This document shows, in pieces, positions 22,401 through 34,730 of a stretch of DNA of 64,000 bases. Numbering within the stretch: position 1 is the stretch's first letter; every line of letters begins with the position of its first letter. Source of the stretch: Theristus sp. LFF4_11. Lineage: Eukaryota > Nematoda > Chromadorea > Monhysterida > Xyalidae. The notes beneath the pieces were generated by a model, which was not told the DNA's origin, did not search any database, and worked only from the letters and a program-made list of their open reading frames with translations. The stretch spans positions 1-64,000 of the forward strand of contig JASANC010005603.1 of assembly GCA_030248135.1 (NCBI GenBank), read 5' to 3'. The position numbers and the translations under genes were made by a program.

Positions 22401-25360
22401 CAGCGAGCGTTCCATGTGATCTCCATTTGCAATACCGTCGATCAGCGCGAGCAGCTTCGATTGCGGCTTCTTCAGGTGCGCGCAGATGTGCATGTTCGGT
22501 GCGTAGTGTTTGTCGCACTCGGCGCAGTAGGTCGCTCGTGTCGCACGACGATGCTGTTTGCCGAGCGGCGCTCTGCAAGTGAACGAAACATGCGCAATAA
22601 AATCGCAGAAATTCTAGTATTCTGGTATGGCCTATTTATTCAAACGTGTCCGGACTAAAATGACGTCATTTGCTTCAAAAACGCCCGTTTGTCAAAGTAC
22701 AGGCACAAAAATTTCAGTTTGGTGTGACTGATGCGACATTCGGACATTCACCATTTGTTTATGGGAAGAAATCGGCTAAACGGAAAGTCTGGTTTACTGT
22801 GAACGTGAAGCGCATGTTTGGCGACACATGACGTCGTTTCAGTGGGACACGTTTAAAAAAATAGGTCATAGTAGAATACTCAGTATTCTACGTACTAAAA
22901 ACTAAGAAATCAAACATCAACGTTTCATTTGACTGCACATATTTGGAATGTGCCCCCGGATGCTTGATTGCCTGTGTTGGAACCTTGGCACAGAGGAATC
23001 CATTCCAAACTGCTCCACGGGCAACTCCGTCAAGTCGTCTACGCCAGCAAACAGCTGCTCCGCATGATCCACTAGATCGGTGCCAAATGGGCGTTCCAGC
23101 AACGATGACAGCGTGCAATGTGTTCTGGAAACAAATGCGTTTTCTGGAAAAGTTTTAGCGTTTTTTAAATATAGCTTCCCCTCACATACAGTATGGACCA
23201 CACTTGCTACAAAAACCGGATGATGACCTGGAATTCCGGTGCGTATGGACGGTTGATCGTCCCGTGCGCCAATCATGATCATCAATAACTTTTTGGAAGT
23301 CGCTTTTAGCGCGGGTTTTCTGTTTTATTTTTCATCGTTTGTTGGCAACAACGTGTGACAAACAAACGGGACGCTTGAGTGTGTAGACTGAATGAATTGT
23401 TTTAGCCTGAACGAGCTTACAGTTTACATTCCACAATTTTATTCCCGCCATTATGTTTCAGATCTCGATCTTTTGAATCTGCAGCCACTAGCATCGATCA
23501 AACGAAACTGACAGATTCGATAAAAGGCGTTAAAATACAAAAAAATCTGATCAACCACTCACTTCTGGACTTGGGATACTTCTGGCGGTTTACCGATGTC
23601 ACAAGAGGCATGGGCGATGTCGAAATCCGCAATCGACTCAATCAATTCCAATTCGGGATCGATGATTTCGTTGTTGATCGTCAATGGTTGGAGTCTGGTG
23701 ACAAAAAAGTTGAGATTTTAGAACATTGGTTTTTGGGGAGGGGTAGGGATTACGCAAATTTGTGGTGACACCTATCAACAATGGCGGCAATGAAACAACG
23801 AAACATCCTCAAACAACAGCACGAACAATTGCACGCAGTGGCCGATGTTCTGATCGGCTGTCTTCTGCTGGTCGCCGGCCGCTGCAAACGATGCGGGTGG
23901 TGGCGAGCATACCGTGGCAAGCCGCAACGGCGACGGCTGTTGCGACGGTGATTGGTTGTTGTTTCGCGTTTTCAGCGGGGATTTCGTTGCGAGCTGCAAC
24001 TGTACGCGGACGGGCGATTTTAGAGGGGAGGAGGTCGCCGACAGGCGAATTGTGGTGGGCGTATTATTCGCAGTGGCGGGTGATTTTGACGCGTGATGAA
24101 ACGGACTGCCGCTTGGCAGTGGCGCTTTTTCGCGAACATTCAGCTGGTGCAGATCGGGTTTCATGTCGCGACTTGTGGCGCACAGTGATCGCTTGCTGGG
24201 CGATCCGGATGACGACGACGGCGGCGGCGGCTGTGGCGCGGCGGGTTTTTTGCCGCCCTGGAAGAAATATTCGTTGTGAGATTTCGATTAAAAAGTGGTT
24301 GTAGGAATCTTGGCTCCGTCTGGAATAATTTTGGCTCCGATACTCCGTTATAGTATAGTTGAGTTAATTTAAAGATAACCGTTTTAACTTATTGCATTGC
24401 TTGCTCAACTGATTTGTGTCATTCTTCCACGATATACCGCTGACACTATAGACCGCTAATAGTGTTTTCTACTATCGCTTTAACTTTATAGCTGTTACTA
24501 TTATTCGCATGCACTATCGCTCTGACTCTATAGCCTTCGCTATTATTTGTGTTCACTATCGTCTTAACTATATAGCCTCTACTCTTATGCGCGCTCTAAA
24601 CACCATCACTTGAATGTAAAAATAGTGCTCACAACTATTGCATGCAACTAGTGTTTGATCATTGAACCATTGTCTCCCTTATCAATAAAAATAACACACC
24701 ACCTACGTCAACAACTGAACGCCTATATAAAGCGATGAATCTTTGACTGTTGGGCGCACGCATTCGGCATTCGTACGACATTCGTGGTAGTTTTGGTAGC
24801 AATCTTGGTTTAGTTGTTTGAAAGCCAGTCGTGTGGCCCACCATGTGACAATCAGTTAAAAGGTATTCAGAATGGTTCGGCTGTCAGTTTATAATTGAGT
24901 CTTTTCTGGTCTTCATCAGTCTTTGACGGTCTTAGTGGTGTGTAGAAGCCCTACACCCAGAACAGGTACCGATCCACCTCAACCTCGAACCTCCAGATAA
25001 CACTTTCTGCGGTCTCCAGATTCGTGCGCACATAGATAGGCAAGCAGTTTAACGCATGACGCTGGAATTCGAAATTGGTATGAATAGCTCGGCCAAAAAA
25101 CTTCTCAGATTCAAAAAAATTTGTGGGGGCAGGCGCAGGCTCCCTAGAACAACTCCCCCATGCTGCCACAAAAAACTCACCAGCGTTTTGTGAGCTTTTT
25201 TGTAATGCGCCAACAATCCGAACGCCGTTGCCGCCTTCACACGACAGATGGTGCATTGGAACGCCAACGTTTCGGTGTGCTCGTTCACTGTGTGCTGCTC
25301 TAATTCGGCCAACGAGCCGACGGCAGCGGTGCAATGGCAACAACGAATGTGCGGAGCCAT
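19494..25360 (-). CDS. multi-C2H2 zinc-finger protein (paralog 1)
   Basis: About eleven exons: 25181-25360, ~23840-24257, 23563-23694, 22984-23124, 22436-22572, 22149-22304, 21857-22054, 21385-21509, 20811-20943, 20027-20205, 19494-19598. All junction phases agree except the 3' edge of exon 2, which I could not place; a small exon may be missing there. Two fingers come first (IRCCHC.., FQCTIC..), then a Pro/Ser-rich linker, an acidic [15 protein letters not shown] segment, a degenerate Cys/His motif ([18 protein letters not shown]), and eight typical fingers ending in [19 protein letters not shown]. Presumed nuclear transcription factor. The last three fingers and the 179-nt penultimate exon match the gene at 15861-18650. 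No further family name is claimed. Confidence 0.85.
22634..22858. mobile_element. 225-bp MITE with AAACGTGTCC termini
   Basis: Imperfect inverted termini of about 26 bp (AAACGTGTCCGGACTAAAAT and, reversed, AAACGTGTCCCACTGAAACG), each running into a TGACGTC motif. It lies in the intron between exons 4 and 5 of the zinc-finger gene. Confidence 0.55.
24440..24605. repeat. degenerate tandem repeat, ~43-bp period, in intron 1
   Basis: Successive copies start ACTATCG, continue with CTTTAACTTTATAGC-like sequence and end in TACTATTATTCGC-like sequence; about four diverged copies. Within the first intron of the zinc-finger gene. Confidence 0.5.
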
Positions 25361-25384
25361 GATCAACCAATCGCTATTTTCAAA

Positions 25385-25579
25385 CAGGGGTCGAGCCCGA
25401 TTTTTTGGCGAATCCGAGGGGGGTCCGCCCAAATTTGGGGGGGGGTCGTCCCGGGTGGGGGGGGTCGACTGGCTTGGTTGGGGGGGGGGGCTCCCGAGCG
25501 AGACCGAAAATTCTAGGGGGGCAGGGGGTGGGGGGGTCCGAGCAGTACCGTGGCCGGGGGGGGGGGTGGGGGGTACACC
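25385..25579. repeat. G-rich low-complexity / satellite-like DNA
   Basis: Long G runs alternate with short A/T words (GACCGAAAATTCTAG, AAATTTG). The same phrases recur at 28.3-28.5 and 56-57 kb. Strong G-quadruplex potential. Open frames here are proline- or glycine-rich artefacts. Confidence 0.7.
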
Positions 25580-26339
25580 TAGAGATGTCAAGAAAAAAAA
25601 AATTTTCTATTTTTTTTTCTTTAAAAAAAAAAAATTTTAAATTTTTTTTTTAAAAATGAAAGTTGTTCAGAATTTTTCAGGGAGTCCGAATATCACCATC
25701 TGAGGAGCCACCGACTTACCATATGACCCCCACTCATATGGGAGGAGGGTGAAAATTTCAGACTTGGTTTCGGCGACCCCATTTTCCCACCGACGACATC
25801 ACGTCTCGTGTTTTGCCTCTCAATTCACCTCAAATAACATGGAAACAAGTTCCACAACAAACCGGTGTGATCACGCTGACGACACGAGGCGAAACAGCAA
25901 CGAGCAACCAACGAAGTTACGCTTGCAGTGGCAGACAGTGCAATTTCCACCTTTCGAGATCCTGAAAAACGATGCGTAAATGTGAGTTCTCTGCTTCTAT
26001 CTCACCTTAGCGACATCGGAATTTGTTGAACTAGCCTTTGCGACGCTCAAGTACTTCAATGCGCGAGTCGATCATCACTCACCAAGGCTGAAAACAGTCG
26101 ATAAATCAATCCAGAATACCACCTGCAGCGTTGAAGACTAAGTGACAAGGTAAAGTCAAAGAAAATTTTTGTTGAACTTTCGAAAAATTATGCCAAAAAC
26201 GGCATTTTCAGGGCACATTAAAGAAAAAATTTCAAAAATTTTTAATAAAAAAAAATTAAAAAAAAATGCTCATTTTTTTTTTACTTTTTTTTTAAAAAAA
26301 AATTAAAAAAAATTTTTTTTTTTGACCCTTACATCTCTA
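25580..26339 (+). mobile_element. hAT-type MITE, family B, copy 1
   Basis: Termini TAGAGATGT and ACATCTCTA are flanked by a perfect 8-bp duplication GGTACACC (25572-25579 and 26340-26347). 760 bp with A/T-rich ends. A 76-codon open frame at 25749-25979 has no recognisable domain. An 8-bp duplication with a TA(G)AG-like terminus fits the hAT superfamily; no transposase is present, so it is non-autonomous. Confidence 0.85.
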
Positions 26340-26644
26340 GGTACACCCCCCCAGAGCACCAGAGACGATGTAACGATGTAACGATGTAACGTTTATCGTA
26401 CAAAAGTAGTGATACGATGCCGAAGCATCGAAATAGGTAATACCCGTTAGTACAAAATACAATGAAACAATCAATAACATCACGCATTCACCACCACACG
26501 AACAAAACACGATGAACTGACTGAGCTGACTGAGCTGAGATTCTGAGAATTTGAATTTTGAACTTTTTTCAAAACAAGTTATCAATCACGAAAACTGTCA
26601 CACACAGACCGTCGGGTGGGGGGGCACCGTGCCACCCCCCTAAA
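26340..26644. repeat. spacer between facing MITE copies, with short repeats
   Basis: Contains ACGATGTAAC repeated in tandem three times at 26367-26391. A ~60-bp stretch (GTAGTGATACGATGCCGAAG and following) recurs at 63390-63450 beside the riboflavin transporter gene. Confidence 0.6.
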
Positions 26645-27395
26645 TAGAGATGTAAAGGTCAAAAAAAAATTTTTTTAATTTTTTTTTAAAATAAAAAAAA
26701 AATGAGCATTTTTTTTTATTTTTTTTTATTAAAAATTTTTGAAATTTTTTCTTTAATGTGCCCTGAAAATGCCGTTTTTGGCATAATTTTTCGAAAGTTC
26801 AACAAAAATTTTCTTTGACTTTACCTTGTCACTTAGTCTTCAACGCTGCAGGTGGTATTCTGGATTGATTTATCGACTGTTTTCAGCCTTGGTGAGTGAT
26901 GATCGACTCGCGCATTGAAGTACTTGAGCGTCGCAAAGGCTAGTTCAACAAATTCCGATGTCGCTAAGGTGAGATAGAAGCAGAGAACTCACATTTACGC
27001 ATCGTTTTTCAGGATCTCGAAAGGTGGAAATTGCACTGTCTGCCACTGCAAGCGTAACTTCGTTGGTTGCTCGTTGCTGTTTCGCCTCGTGTCGTCAGCA
27101 TGATCACACCGGTTTGTTGTGGAACTTGTTTCCATGTTATTTGAGGTGAATTGAGAGGCAAAACACGAGACGTGATGTCGTCGGTGGGAAAATGGGGTCG
27201 CCGAAACCAAGTCTGAAATTTTCACCCTCCTCCCATATGAGTGGGGGTCATATGGTAAGTCGGTGGCTCCTCAGATGGTGATATTCGGACTCCCTGAAAA
27301 ATTCTGAACAACTTTCATTTTTAAAAAAAAAAATTAAAAAAAAATTTTTTTTTAAAGAAAAAAAATAGAAAATTTTTTTTTTCTTGACATCTCTA
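26645..27395 (-). mobile_element. hAT-type MITE, family B, copy 2 (inverted)
   Basis: Same element in opposite orientation, flanked by its own perfect 8-bp duplication CCCCTAAA (26637-26644 and 27396-27403), so it is an independent insertion. The 76-codon frame on minus at 26995-27225 encodes the same peptide as copy 1, implying very recent movement. Confidence 0.85.
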
Positions 27396-27403
27396 CCCCT
27401 AAA

Positions 27404-27738
27404 ACCGGGCACCCCCCCCCCATCGGACCCCCCCTTCGAAAATTTGGCCGACACCCCCCCCACACCCCCCATGAAATTTTGTCTGGCGGAGACCCCCCCC
27501 CCGAAATTTTCTGCACACCCTAAATTTTTTTTCGAGAATCATGATTTTTTGTCTATAAAGTCCATAATATAAGTTGAATATATGATAACTTGACCAGCTT
27601 CATTGTAATTTCAAAGATTTTGCAGCAAAATTTAGCGTTTTTCGTTTAAAATTTAAGCGAAAAAATTTTGAAAAAATGTACCGGCCCCCATGGGACCCCC
27701 ATGGGGGGTCCCACGTTACCATGGTTTGGACCCCCCCC
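27404..27738. repeat. C-rich satellite-like DNA with unique core
   Basis: C runs flank a ~190-bp core (TCATGATTTTTTGTC to GAAAAATTTTG). This core reappears inverted at about 56230-56390 next to G runs. One repeat family, opposite orientations. Confidence 0.65.
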
Positions 27739-28275
27739 TAGGGTTGTTAAAAAACAAAAATCGTCATTTTTGTTTTTTTTAATTTAAAAAAAATTTTCAA
27801 AAATCAAAGTTGTGCTAAATCAATCAGGGAGTCCGAAGAACCACATATGATATGCAAGCGCCTCCCGAATGACTCCCATATGACGGAACTTTGCAGATTT
27901 TGTTTTGGTGACCTCAATTACCCCTTTTCCAAACCGTCACCATGCCTCTTCTTGTGTTTTGACCTCCAAAACGTCACTAATTGTCCCCAGCTAAACTAAT
28001 GCTAAAGTGAAGACAAACATACCGCCTTGAAATTCGATCAATTCTTCTGATGGTGTTGCGACGACACGACACGAAGCAGCAAGCAACCAGACAACGTAGC
28101 GCTTGCAAACGGAGCAGCGAGCACAATCGGATCGGACGCTCTGCGAGGCGAATCGTCACCTTATCTGCATCGGAAATGGTAGGCCAAGCTTTGGGACGCT
28201 CAAAAACTTCATCGCAGATGTTGTCGTAGCCTAAAATCAGTCGGTAAAACGGCCCAAAATCGACTGCTAAAGCTA
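27739..28275 (+). mobile_element. hAT-type MITE, family A, 3'-truncated
   Basis: Left terminus TAGGGTTGTTAA, then internal sequence (CAATCAGGGAGTCCG, CCAAACCGTCACCATG) matching the intact copies at 53.9 and 54.7 kb. It stops at about GACTGCTAAAG, lacking the right terminus. Confidence 0.75.
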
Positions 28276-28289
28276 AAGACTGCACGGCA

Positions 28290-28510
28290 CCATACCCCCC
28301 CCCCTTCGAAAATTGTTTTGGGCCCACGGTACTGGGTCCGAGCGAGACCGAAAATTCTAGGGGGGGGGGTCGGACCAAAATTTTTTCTTGACGATGACAT
28401 TGTCTGGGGAAAAAATGGCAAGTAGGGGTCGATTTGGTTGGGGGGGTGGGGTCCCGAGCGAGACCGAAAATTCTAGGGGGGGGGGGTCGGACCAAAAGTT
28501 GTTGAATAAA
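28290..28510. repeat. G-rich satellite-like block with repeated phrase
   Basis: The phrase GAGCGAGACCGAAAATTCTA followed by a G run occurs twice here (near 28340 and 28455) and once near 25497. Not coding. Confidence 0.6.
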
Positions 28511-28915
28511 AGTGCTAGAAACCACAGCATCCAGTCAAGGCCTCTCTCTAGTCATACATTTTGCTTTGATTTTCGTTCGGGTCGGGACATCTGAAAGCTA
28601 CACGAACGAGACACGCTGCACGGGTGAGACTTGATATTGAAGTACAGTATTGAAAACATTGACGTACAACATTGAAGTGGTACGTATACAAAAAAACATA
28701 CAATATATTGAGATACAAACATGCATATAATATAGAATAGATACCTACATATGAGAGAAATATAGAGATATACAAGAGAAAATGTGGGAGGGGGGGTCTG
28801 GCCCCCCCAAATTCGAGAGGGGGGGGGGGTATTTTGACCCAAATTTTGGGGGGGGGGTTTGCCCGGGTGGGGGGGGGGTCCGTACCGTTTGTTGCCTTAG
28901 GGTGGGCCAAAAAAC
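28511..28915. repeat. A/T-rich then G-rich low-complexity DNA
   Basis: Ends in two G-rich blocks near 28788-28880 of the same type as those at 25.4 and 56 kb. No gene supported. Confidence 0.55.
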
Positions 28916-31082
28916 ACCAAATTTCATTTATGTCAATTTGTTTGTGTTTTTCTGTGTTTTGATCTTTCCGTGTTCCATACACATACAGTACCGAAGGCAA
29001 AAGCAAATTTTTTGGCACAAGCATTAATCCAAGGTTGCGTGTGAAGTGAAGACTTGTGCTTGATGATGATCTGCTTCTGCTTTGTCACCTTGTGACTGTT
29101 GGAGTTTTGCCTTTTTTCTGTTGCTTGCAATTTAAAATTACTTTCACTGGTGTGTTTTCCTTTCTATAAGTGCACCAGCTGTTTCGTTTAGTCAGTCTTG
29201 TTTCGTTAACTGTTTTATCGTCTCAGCACTAGTGAGAGCTGACCTTTTGCATTTACAAAAAAAGTAACGAAGTAAAAGAGCCTAATAAAGCGTTTTATAT
29301 CGGTCGGTCAGTGACGTGTTTCTTTTCAATGAGTGTAAATTTCCAGCACCCTTTTCATGCTAAAAATCAACTGCGAAATTCAGAAATTTTTGTATTCAAC
29401 AGCTCAAAATGCATTTTTGTTTGACGACGACGACGTCGTCGACGCTTAATTTTTGCGTGTGAACTGAAAAATAAAAGCCTGAAAGGAGTGCGCTGTGTAG
29501 TCAGCTGAAGTGGGTTTTATTCCGAATGACCGACCGACATGCGTCCGCAATTTAAAAAAATGCGTTCTGACTTCAAATACGTACACGACGATGACTTTGC
29601 TTTCATCCTCCATTTACCGTTTTCAAGTTTGTGCGTAAACACGCGGCTGTTTAAACATGCCATTACACATGTTTTTGCAACAAAAACTTTGCAAACTTTT
29701 CTATTTTTTAATGAAAACTCAACGTCACAAAAAAATGTTGACGTTGCCCAAAAAGAAGAAAAATTACGGTACAGATTTTAGTTACGGTTCGGCTACGGTT
29801 GAGATGAGTGACCCGCACTGGTGCGGCTATAAGAGACTGAGACGAAACATCAGCAGCACCCCGCACACAATTCGGCCTTACTTAATTTGTCGGGCCAACA
29901 TGACTGCGACATCATAGTTTTTCACCAAAAAATACAAATAAAATGCGGCAGCGACTGATGCCGCTTCACTATTACATCCTTTTATGCTGCTGCAGCTGCT
30001 GCTTGCGCTTCCAGCGCGCGTGAGCTCGAAAACACACAGCGCGATAAAGACGTTATCACGTACGCCTCACCACTCTCTAACGACCAACCGAACCTTACAA
30101 CCATATTCACACGCTTTTCAACAACGCGAAACTGCAATTTTTCACACTAAAAGGCCGCAACGCATGCATTTTGTTAAAAAATGCTTATCAGATGACCTGA
30201 TGAAACACAACCAAATGACAAAAAAAACAATATCTGAAGTTGGTTCTTCTCAACGTAAAAGTTTTCGGCCAATTTGGCAAATTTTCGTTTTATTTTTATG
30301 GCAAATGTTTTTATGGCTCCTATCGAATAAAGTGGCGCTCTGTGTGAATGAAATGCGTACTTTTTACTGATAAAAGTGACTAGGTGTGGAGTTCAGCAAA
30401 ACTTTGTGATCAACACGAAAGATACCTTCAGATCATACAGGTTCACTTCACTGTGCCGTGTTTTTGTCTTCATTCATCGAACGTGACCGTCGAGAATTGT
30501 TTTTTGCAATTCTTTTGTACATTGATTATAATAAACGCGACGAAGATGTTCCCTCTTTTATTTTACAGGATCGATCTTTTACAACGACCTCGCCCTGAAA
30601 TTCAAAAGAACTTTTCTGAGTTTTTCAACACCTTTTTTGCTAAAAAGTCAGTATTTCAAGCTTGTTAGTTTAGCTTTCACCGCTGTAAAAACGTCTCCAA
30701 CGATTTCCGCAGCGAAAAAATTTGGCCAAACAAAAAAGACCTTTTGAAGAGATCCGACCTTATAAACGGTGGTGGGATTTTGGCCAAGTCAAAATTTTGA
30801 ATTTTTTAGTTTTCCACAATGTGACACCCTGCCCACTTTTGGGTCGGCTGTTCTTGTTGTTGCTGTTGGGAATTTTAGGCGATGTTTTTAGCCAGGGCTA
30901 ATCCAGAAAAGTGTACAGAACGCCGTCGAGTAGGGTGCCCATGGAGTGTCATGGGCGGAACATTATACGCAAGACTTTGCGATATTTGCAAGCTTTGATT
31001 CATACTGTTTGGTCCAGAGTTTTTTTACCAGTGCCCCCCCCCCACACATGGACACCGTACGTTGAATAACCGCATAACATAA
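28916..31082. other. 2.2 kb without a supportable gene
   Basis: Open frames are under 130 codons with no recognisable motif and no convincing splice chain. A GACGACGACGTCGTCGACG near-palindrome lies near 29424. An undetected short or fast-evolving gene cannot be excluded. Confidence 0.45.
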
Positions 31083-33446
31083 ATGGCCTATCAACCTGCG
31101 GTCGTCAATGCGCACGAAAATGCAAACGCAACGTCGATAACGCAGTCGAAACAACGGCAGTCACGCGCAAAGACATTGGACACTGTCAGTGAAACGGTGT
31201 TTACAATCGATTACAGTGAAGCGTCGCAAATCAGCAGTTCCAATGCTCACTCAGCTGAACTCAGCCCACCTCCAGAAGGTTTTTTTGGAAAAAGTCTTTT
31301 CGTACTTCAATTGATACTTCAAGTTTTACGCTGTTTTTAGTGCCGTTCGTACGTGACTGCGACCAGATGCGAACGCTGTACGCACAGCATTTCCATGGAA
31401 GAATGCACACCGACGAACAGCAGAAGGTGCAGGAGCTACTGTTGAAGGTCAGGTGGACGGAACAGAAAAAGGTACACTGAGAAAAAATCATGTCCCGCGT
31501 CGTGTCCCTGTATATGTATGTCCTGACGTACTTTACATGTCCCCTGCCCGTCCATTTTCATGTTGTTCCAAAATAATTTAAACCATAAAATTTTTAAACA
31601 TCTATGTACATATGTACTATTATCGTAACCGAACATGATAAGGACATGACATGACATAAGGACATGAAACGGGACACGTCGCGGGACAGGGTCACTGGAT
31701 TAACTGGAAAAAACTGTCGAGTTCCATCGTTCCCACCAAAAATGTTCTCACCCGGTGAAGAAACACAAGAAATAGCGCCATAAGAGATTCAGACAAGTTT
31801 TCGTTTTTTTCTCTCGTTTCACATAAAAATAGTGAAGCTCCGCGTGATTCGCATGCAAAACCGTATCAGTCGCCGCCTCGCGAATACTTTTTGCAGGTCT
31901 TGTTGGTTGCGGAGAATAAGAAACGAAATCGACTGTGCGTGTATTTCACCGCTGAACAGTTGAACGCTTTTCAAATTGCCGCCGTGCCCGTTCACAGACG
32001 TTGCATATCGCGCGCGAAACTACTGAACATCGTTCTTTGCGTGGCGCTAACGCTGCTTGTCGGCAAGTGGAAAATGCTTAGCAATTTTCCAGCGCTACCG
32101 TATTACCCCCATTAAACCCCCCACCATTAATCCCCCCCCCATTAATAAACCCCCACCACCACGACAAGTTTTCGAATAACCCCCCCCCACAAATAATCCC
32201 CAATGGGGGATTATTGGAAACCTGTTTGAAACACATACCCAGCGAATTCAGTGGCTGGTTGCAGTGAAAATGATGAAATTGTGCTACCAAAGGCCCCAAA
32301 TGGATGAGTTAATGGTAATTTCATTACAAAGGGCTGTTATAAAAGGAAATTTCTATGTAGAGTAGAAGTTTCTGCGACTTTCTTGCCTGCCATGCAAGGT
32401 ATTTTTGCCATTTTTCAATAAACCCTACCCCACCCTATAATTTGTTTGTAAATAACCCCCCCCCCCCCTCCCACCAATAACCCCCCCCCACCAATAAACC
32501 CCCACCCCTAATAGTCGCTGACGTATAAATCCCCCATGGGGGTTTATTGGAGGTAATACGGTATTACATCTTTTTATGTTCTTCAAATCAATCTGTTTCT
32601 CATGGGTCTCAAAGCGACACCAAACAAAACTCTGCCACTCACTTACGATAGTGACGCCCAAAAAATGCCGTGCCGTGCCGGTGTGTATACGTTTGTATGA
32701 ACGGTAGTATGCCAAAAGCAAAAGTACAAGACGCGATATGACGTGCCGTGCCGTATACGCATACGTCAGTATGAACGGGCCTTTAACTTGTATGAGAAAA
32801 TTTTAAGTTAAAAATCCGGTTTTTTTCATCTTAACCCTACCCTCGGCTGGTCCAGTCGCCAGTATCAGGGATACATACCCGTCAAACTTGCCCAACACCG
32901 TGTTATGTACCACGCCGCGAACCGAGAAAGCAGAGCGTCACGCAAAAAAGGAGTCAGTCACCAATGCCAAATGATTGTTCCACTGAACAAAAACAGAAGC
33001 CGGTTTTAGCGTTGGTCATCGCCACAGCCCTGTCAGCATTCATCCCAGTGTTACTGCGAGGCGAAGCGCACAGTCGATCACCGATAATCCCACTGGAGCA
33101 TCTTGACATCAGCGTTCGCATACAGACGCTCGGCACCTCGACTGGGCAGCCGACGTTCCACTGCGATTCCGATGCTGATAACAACACTGCTGCCGGTTAC
33201 CGGCGAAATGACACGGTGCACGTCGTGCTGGCGTGCGCCAACCCGCAGCCGGACTTCATTCCGTTGTACTTCGACGCGTGCGTCTACGGCATCACCGGCG
33301 CAACTGAAAAGACGGTCGACCGATGCAACGAGCAAGCGGACGAGCGAACGCTGCAGTTTGCGCAGCACGATCCGCCGTTGGCGCTCGCGTCGGCGTTCAC
33401 GGCGCCCGTGTCCACTGTCGACGTGCGTTTTCATTTATACGCTTAA
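31083..33446 (+). CDS. unrecognised putative membrane protein
   Basis: Four exons proposed: 31083-31278, 31341-31471, 31897-32058, 32958-33446. The first two junctions are well supported in phase (GAAG|GT to TTTTTAG|TG, and AAAAAG|GT to TTTTTGCAG|GTC). The third junction and the end are tentative. The N-terminal ~110 residues are polar (Ser/Thr/Gln-rich, then VRDCDQMRTLYAQHFHGRMH). Two hydrophobic segments follow (LLNIVLCVALTLL, and VLALVIATALSAFIPVLL). The last exon has a Cys-containing, probably extracytosolic part (LACANPQPDFIPLYFDACVY) with an N-x-T site. I do not recognise the family; a faint resemblance to extracellular domains with paired cysteines is not enough to name it. The stop at 33446 assumes read-through of the GAC|GTGCGT site. 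Confidence 0.5.
32096..32563. mobile_element. C-rich palindromic element with TACCGTATTAC termini
   Basis: Left TACCGTATTACCCCCATTAA and right GGTTTATTGGAGGTAATACG (ending GTA) are inverted. The interior has many C-run words such as AATAACCCCCC. It lies in the intron before the last exon of the putative membrane protein gene. Confidence 0.55.
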
Positions 33447-34475
33447 AACCACGATAAAACGGTGTGTACTCTTTTCGGGTAAACCGGTTTATTCCAGTGA
33501 GAGATCTATTGCCAGCCGCATTCTCAGACGGTTGTGTTTTGTTTTGGAGACTGTAACCGCTGGTGAATCGGATCAGTGTCAGGCAGGATATCAGATCAAC
33601 GATTAGAAGATCGAACGAAAAAACAAGCCTGCACACACTGTCTCGGACCGTGTCCCCTTAACTCAGCAATTCTTTTGGCACACGCTGCACATGCACACGT
33701 GTATACATTGTACACATAGGTCATTCGGATTCGTGTTGTCTTGGAAGTCGCCGGGCACACGCGGTCATTTTCGGGTGAACTCAGTCTGATGGGTTCGTGT
33801 ACGTCGCGTGCGGAGCATGTGATACTGTTAGATTCGGAGAGCTCCTCAGTCTCATGGTACAGCACGCTCAAAAGATGCCATCTCAAAATGCATGCTAACG
33901 TTCATGCAATGCCAAGTTACTGTCTCAAATATTATGCCATGTCAAACCGCGAGCCAAAAAAACGTCCAAAATACTCAAAAGCGACCACTGATAGGCTAAA
34001 AAGACGTCCGAATCGAATGTACGCTTCCATCTCCGCTTGGGTGTTCGCGCGTGGTGTGCTGGCTCACGGTAATAAAAGTGGCAACCGGCTTTTACTTCCG
34101 GGACACGCGGGCCGGCCACCGGACACCTGTTCGGATCGGACACACTGTTTTTTAGCGTTGAGGCACGGTTGGCAACGCTGCAATGTTTATGATCACGGTA
34201 GTGTTGCTGCCATTGGCCCCGAAACGCATCCAAGAGCTTCTGAGGTTTGCGTGGCGCACCGCTTGGCTTTCCCTTGTGCATTTTCGGTCTTGAGCACGCG
34301 GTTTGACATTTTGATACAAATATTCGCATGGCATAAACGTTGGCATGCGTTTTGAGGTGTTCTTTGTCATTCTTTTTTAACGTGACAGCATGGCCGAATC
34401 ACAATATAACAGTGCCGGAACAAGCTCCATGCTCCGCTAGATTTGTTTTACAGTGGCAACGTTTTAGAGTGCATA
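33447..34475. other. intergenic, no gene supported
   Basis: Open frames on both strands lack motifs. It could contain further 3' exons of the putative membrane protein or upstream exons of the kelch gene; I could not build either with consistent phases. Confidence 0.4.
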
Positions 34476-34711
34476 CAGTCGAACTCTAAATTACAGGCGA
34501 CCACCAGCTGATTGTATGCAGTGATCACGTGATGCGTGCTTTCTGTCAGTGTCAGACAGCCAAAATTTTGACTTGAAAATAAGACCTCCTCCCACTTATA
34601 AGGTTGTCACACAAAATTCCCCTTTTTCAGAAATGCCTGGACCTGGACGGAAAATATGCAGCACGTGATCACCAACAATCAGGTGATAACCTTCAATTTA
34701 GAGTTCGACTG
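34476..34711. mobile_element. TA-flanked palindromic MITE (CAGTC family), interrupted
   Basis: CAGTCGAACTCTAAATTACA to TTTAGAGTTCGACTG. TA precedes the left end; the right flank is CATGTA. The middle holds GACCTCCTCCCACTTATAAG, a word also found near 59.05 kb, so it may carry a nested insert. Confidence 0.6.
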
Positions 34712-34730
34712 CATGTATTACCATTGCTTT

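Noticed and set aside
25248..25653. Gly- and Pro-rich open frames over G-rich DNA (also 56.0-56.8 kb)
   Set aside because: They are by-products of long G or C runs lacking stops, with low-complexity peptides.
25749..25979. 76-codon frame in hAT family B copies
   Set aside because: Its conservation between copies is explained by recent duplication of the element. It is interrupted in the third copy and has no transposase motif.
33741..34355. 204-codon plus-strand frame upstream of the kelch gene
   Set aside because: Composition is erratic, no motif is visible, and no junction to the kelch exons keeps phase.
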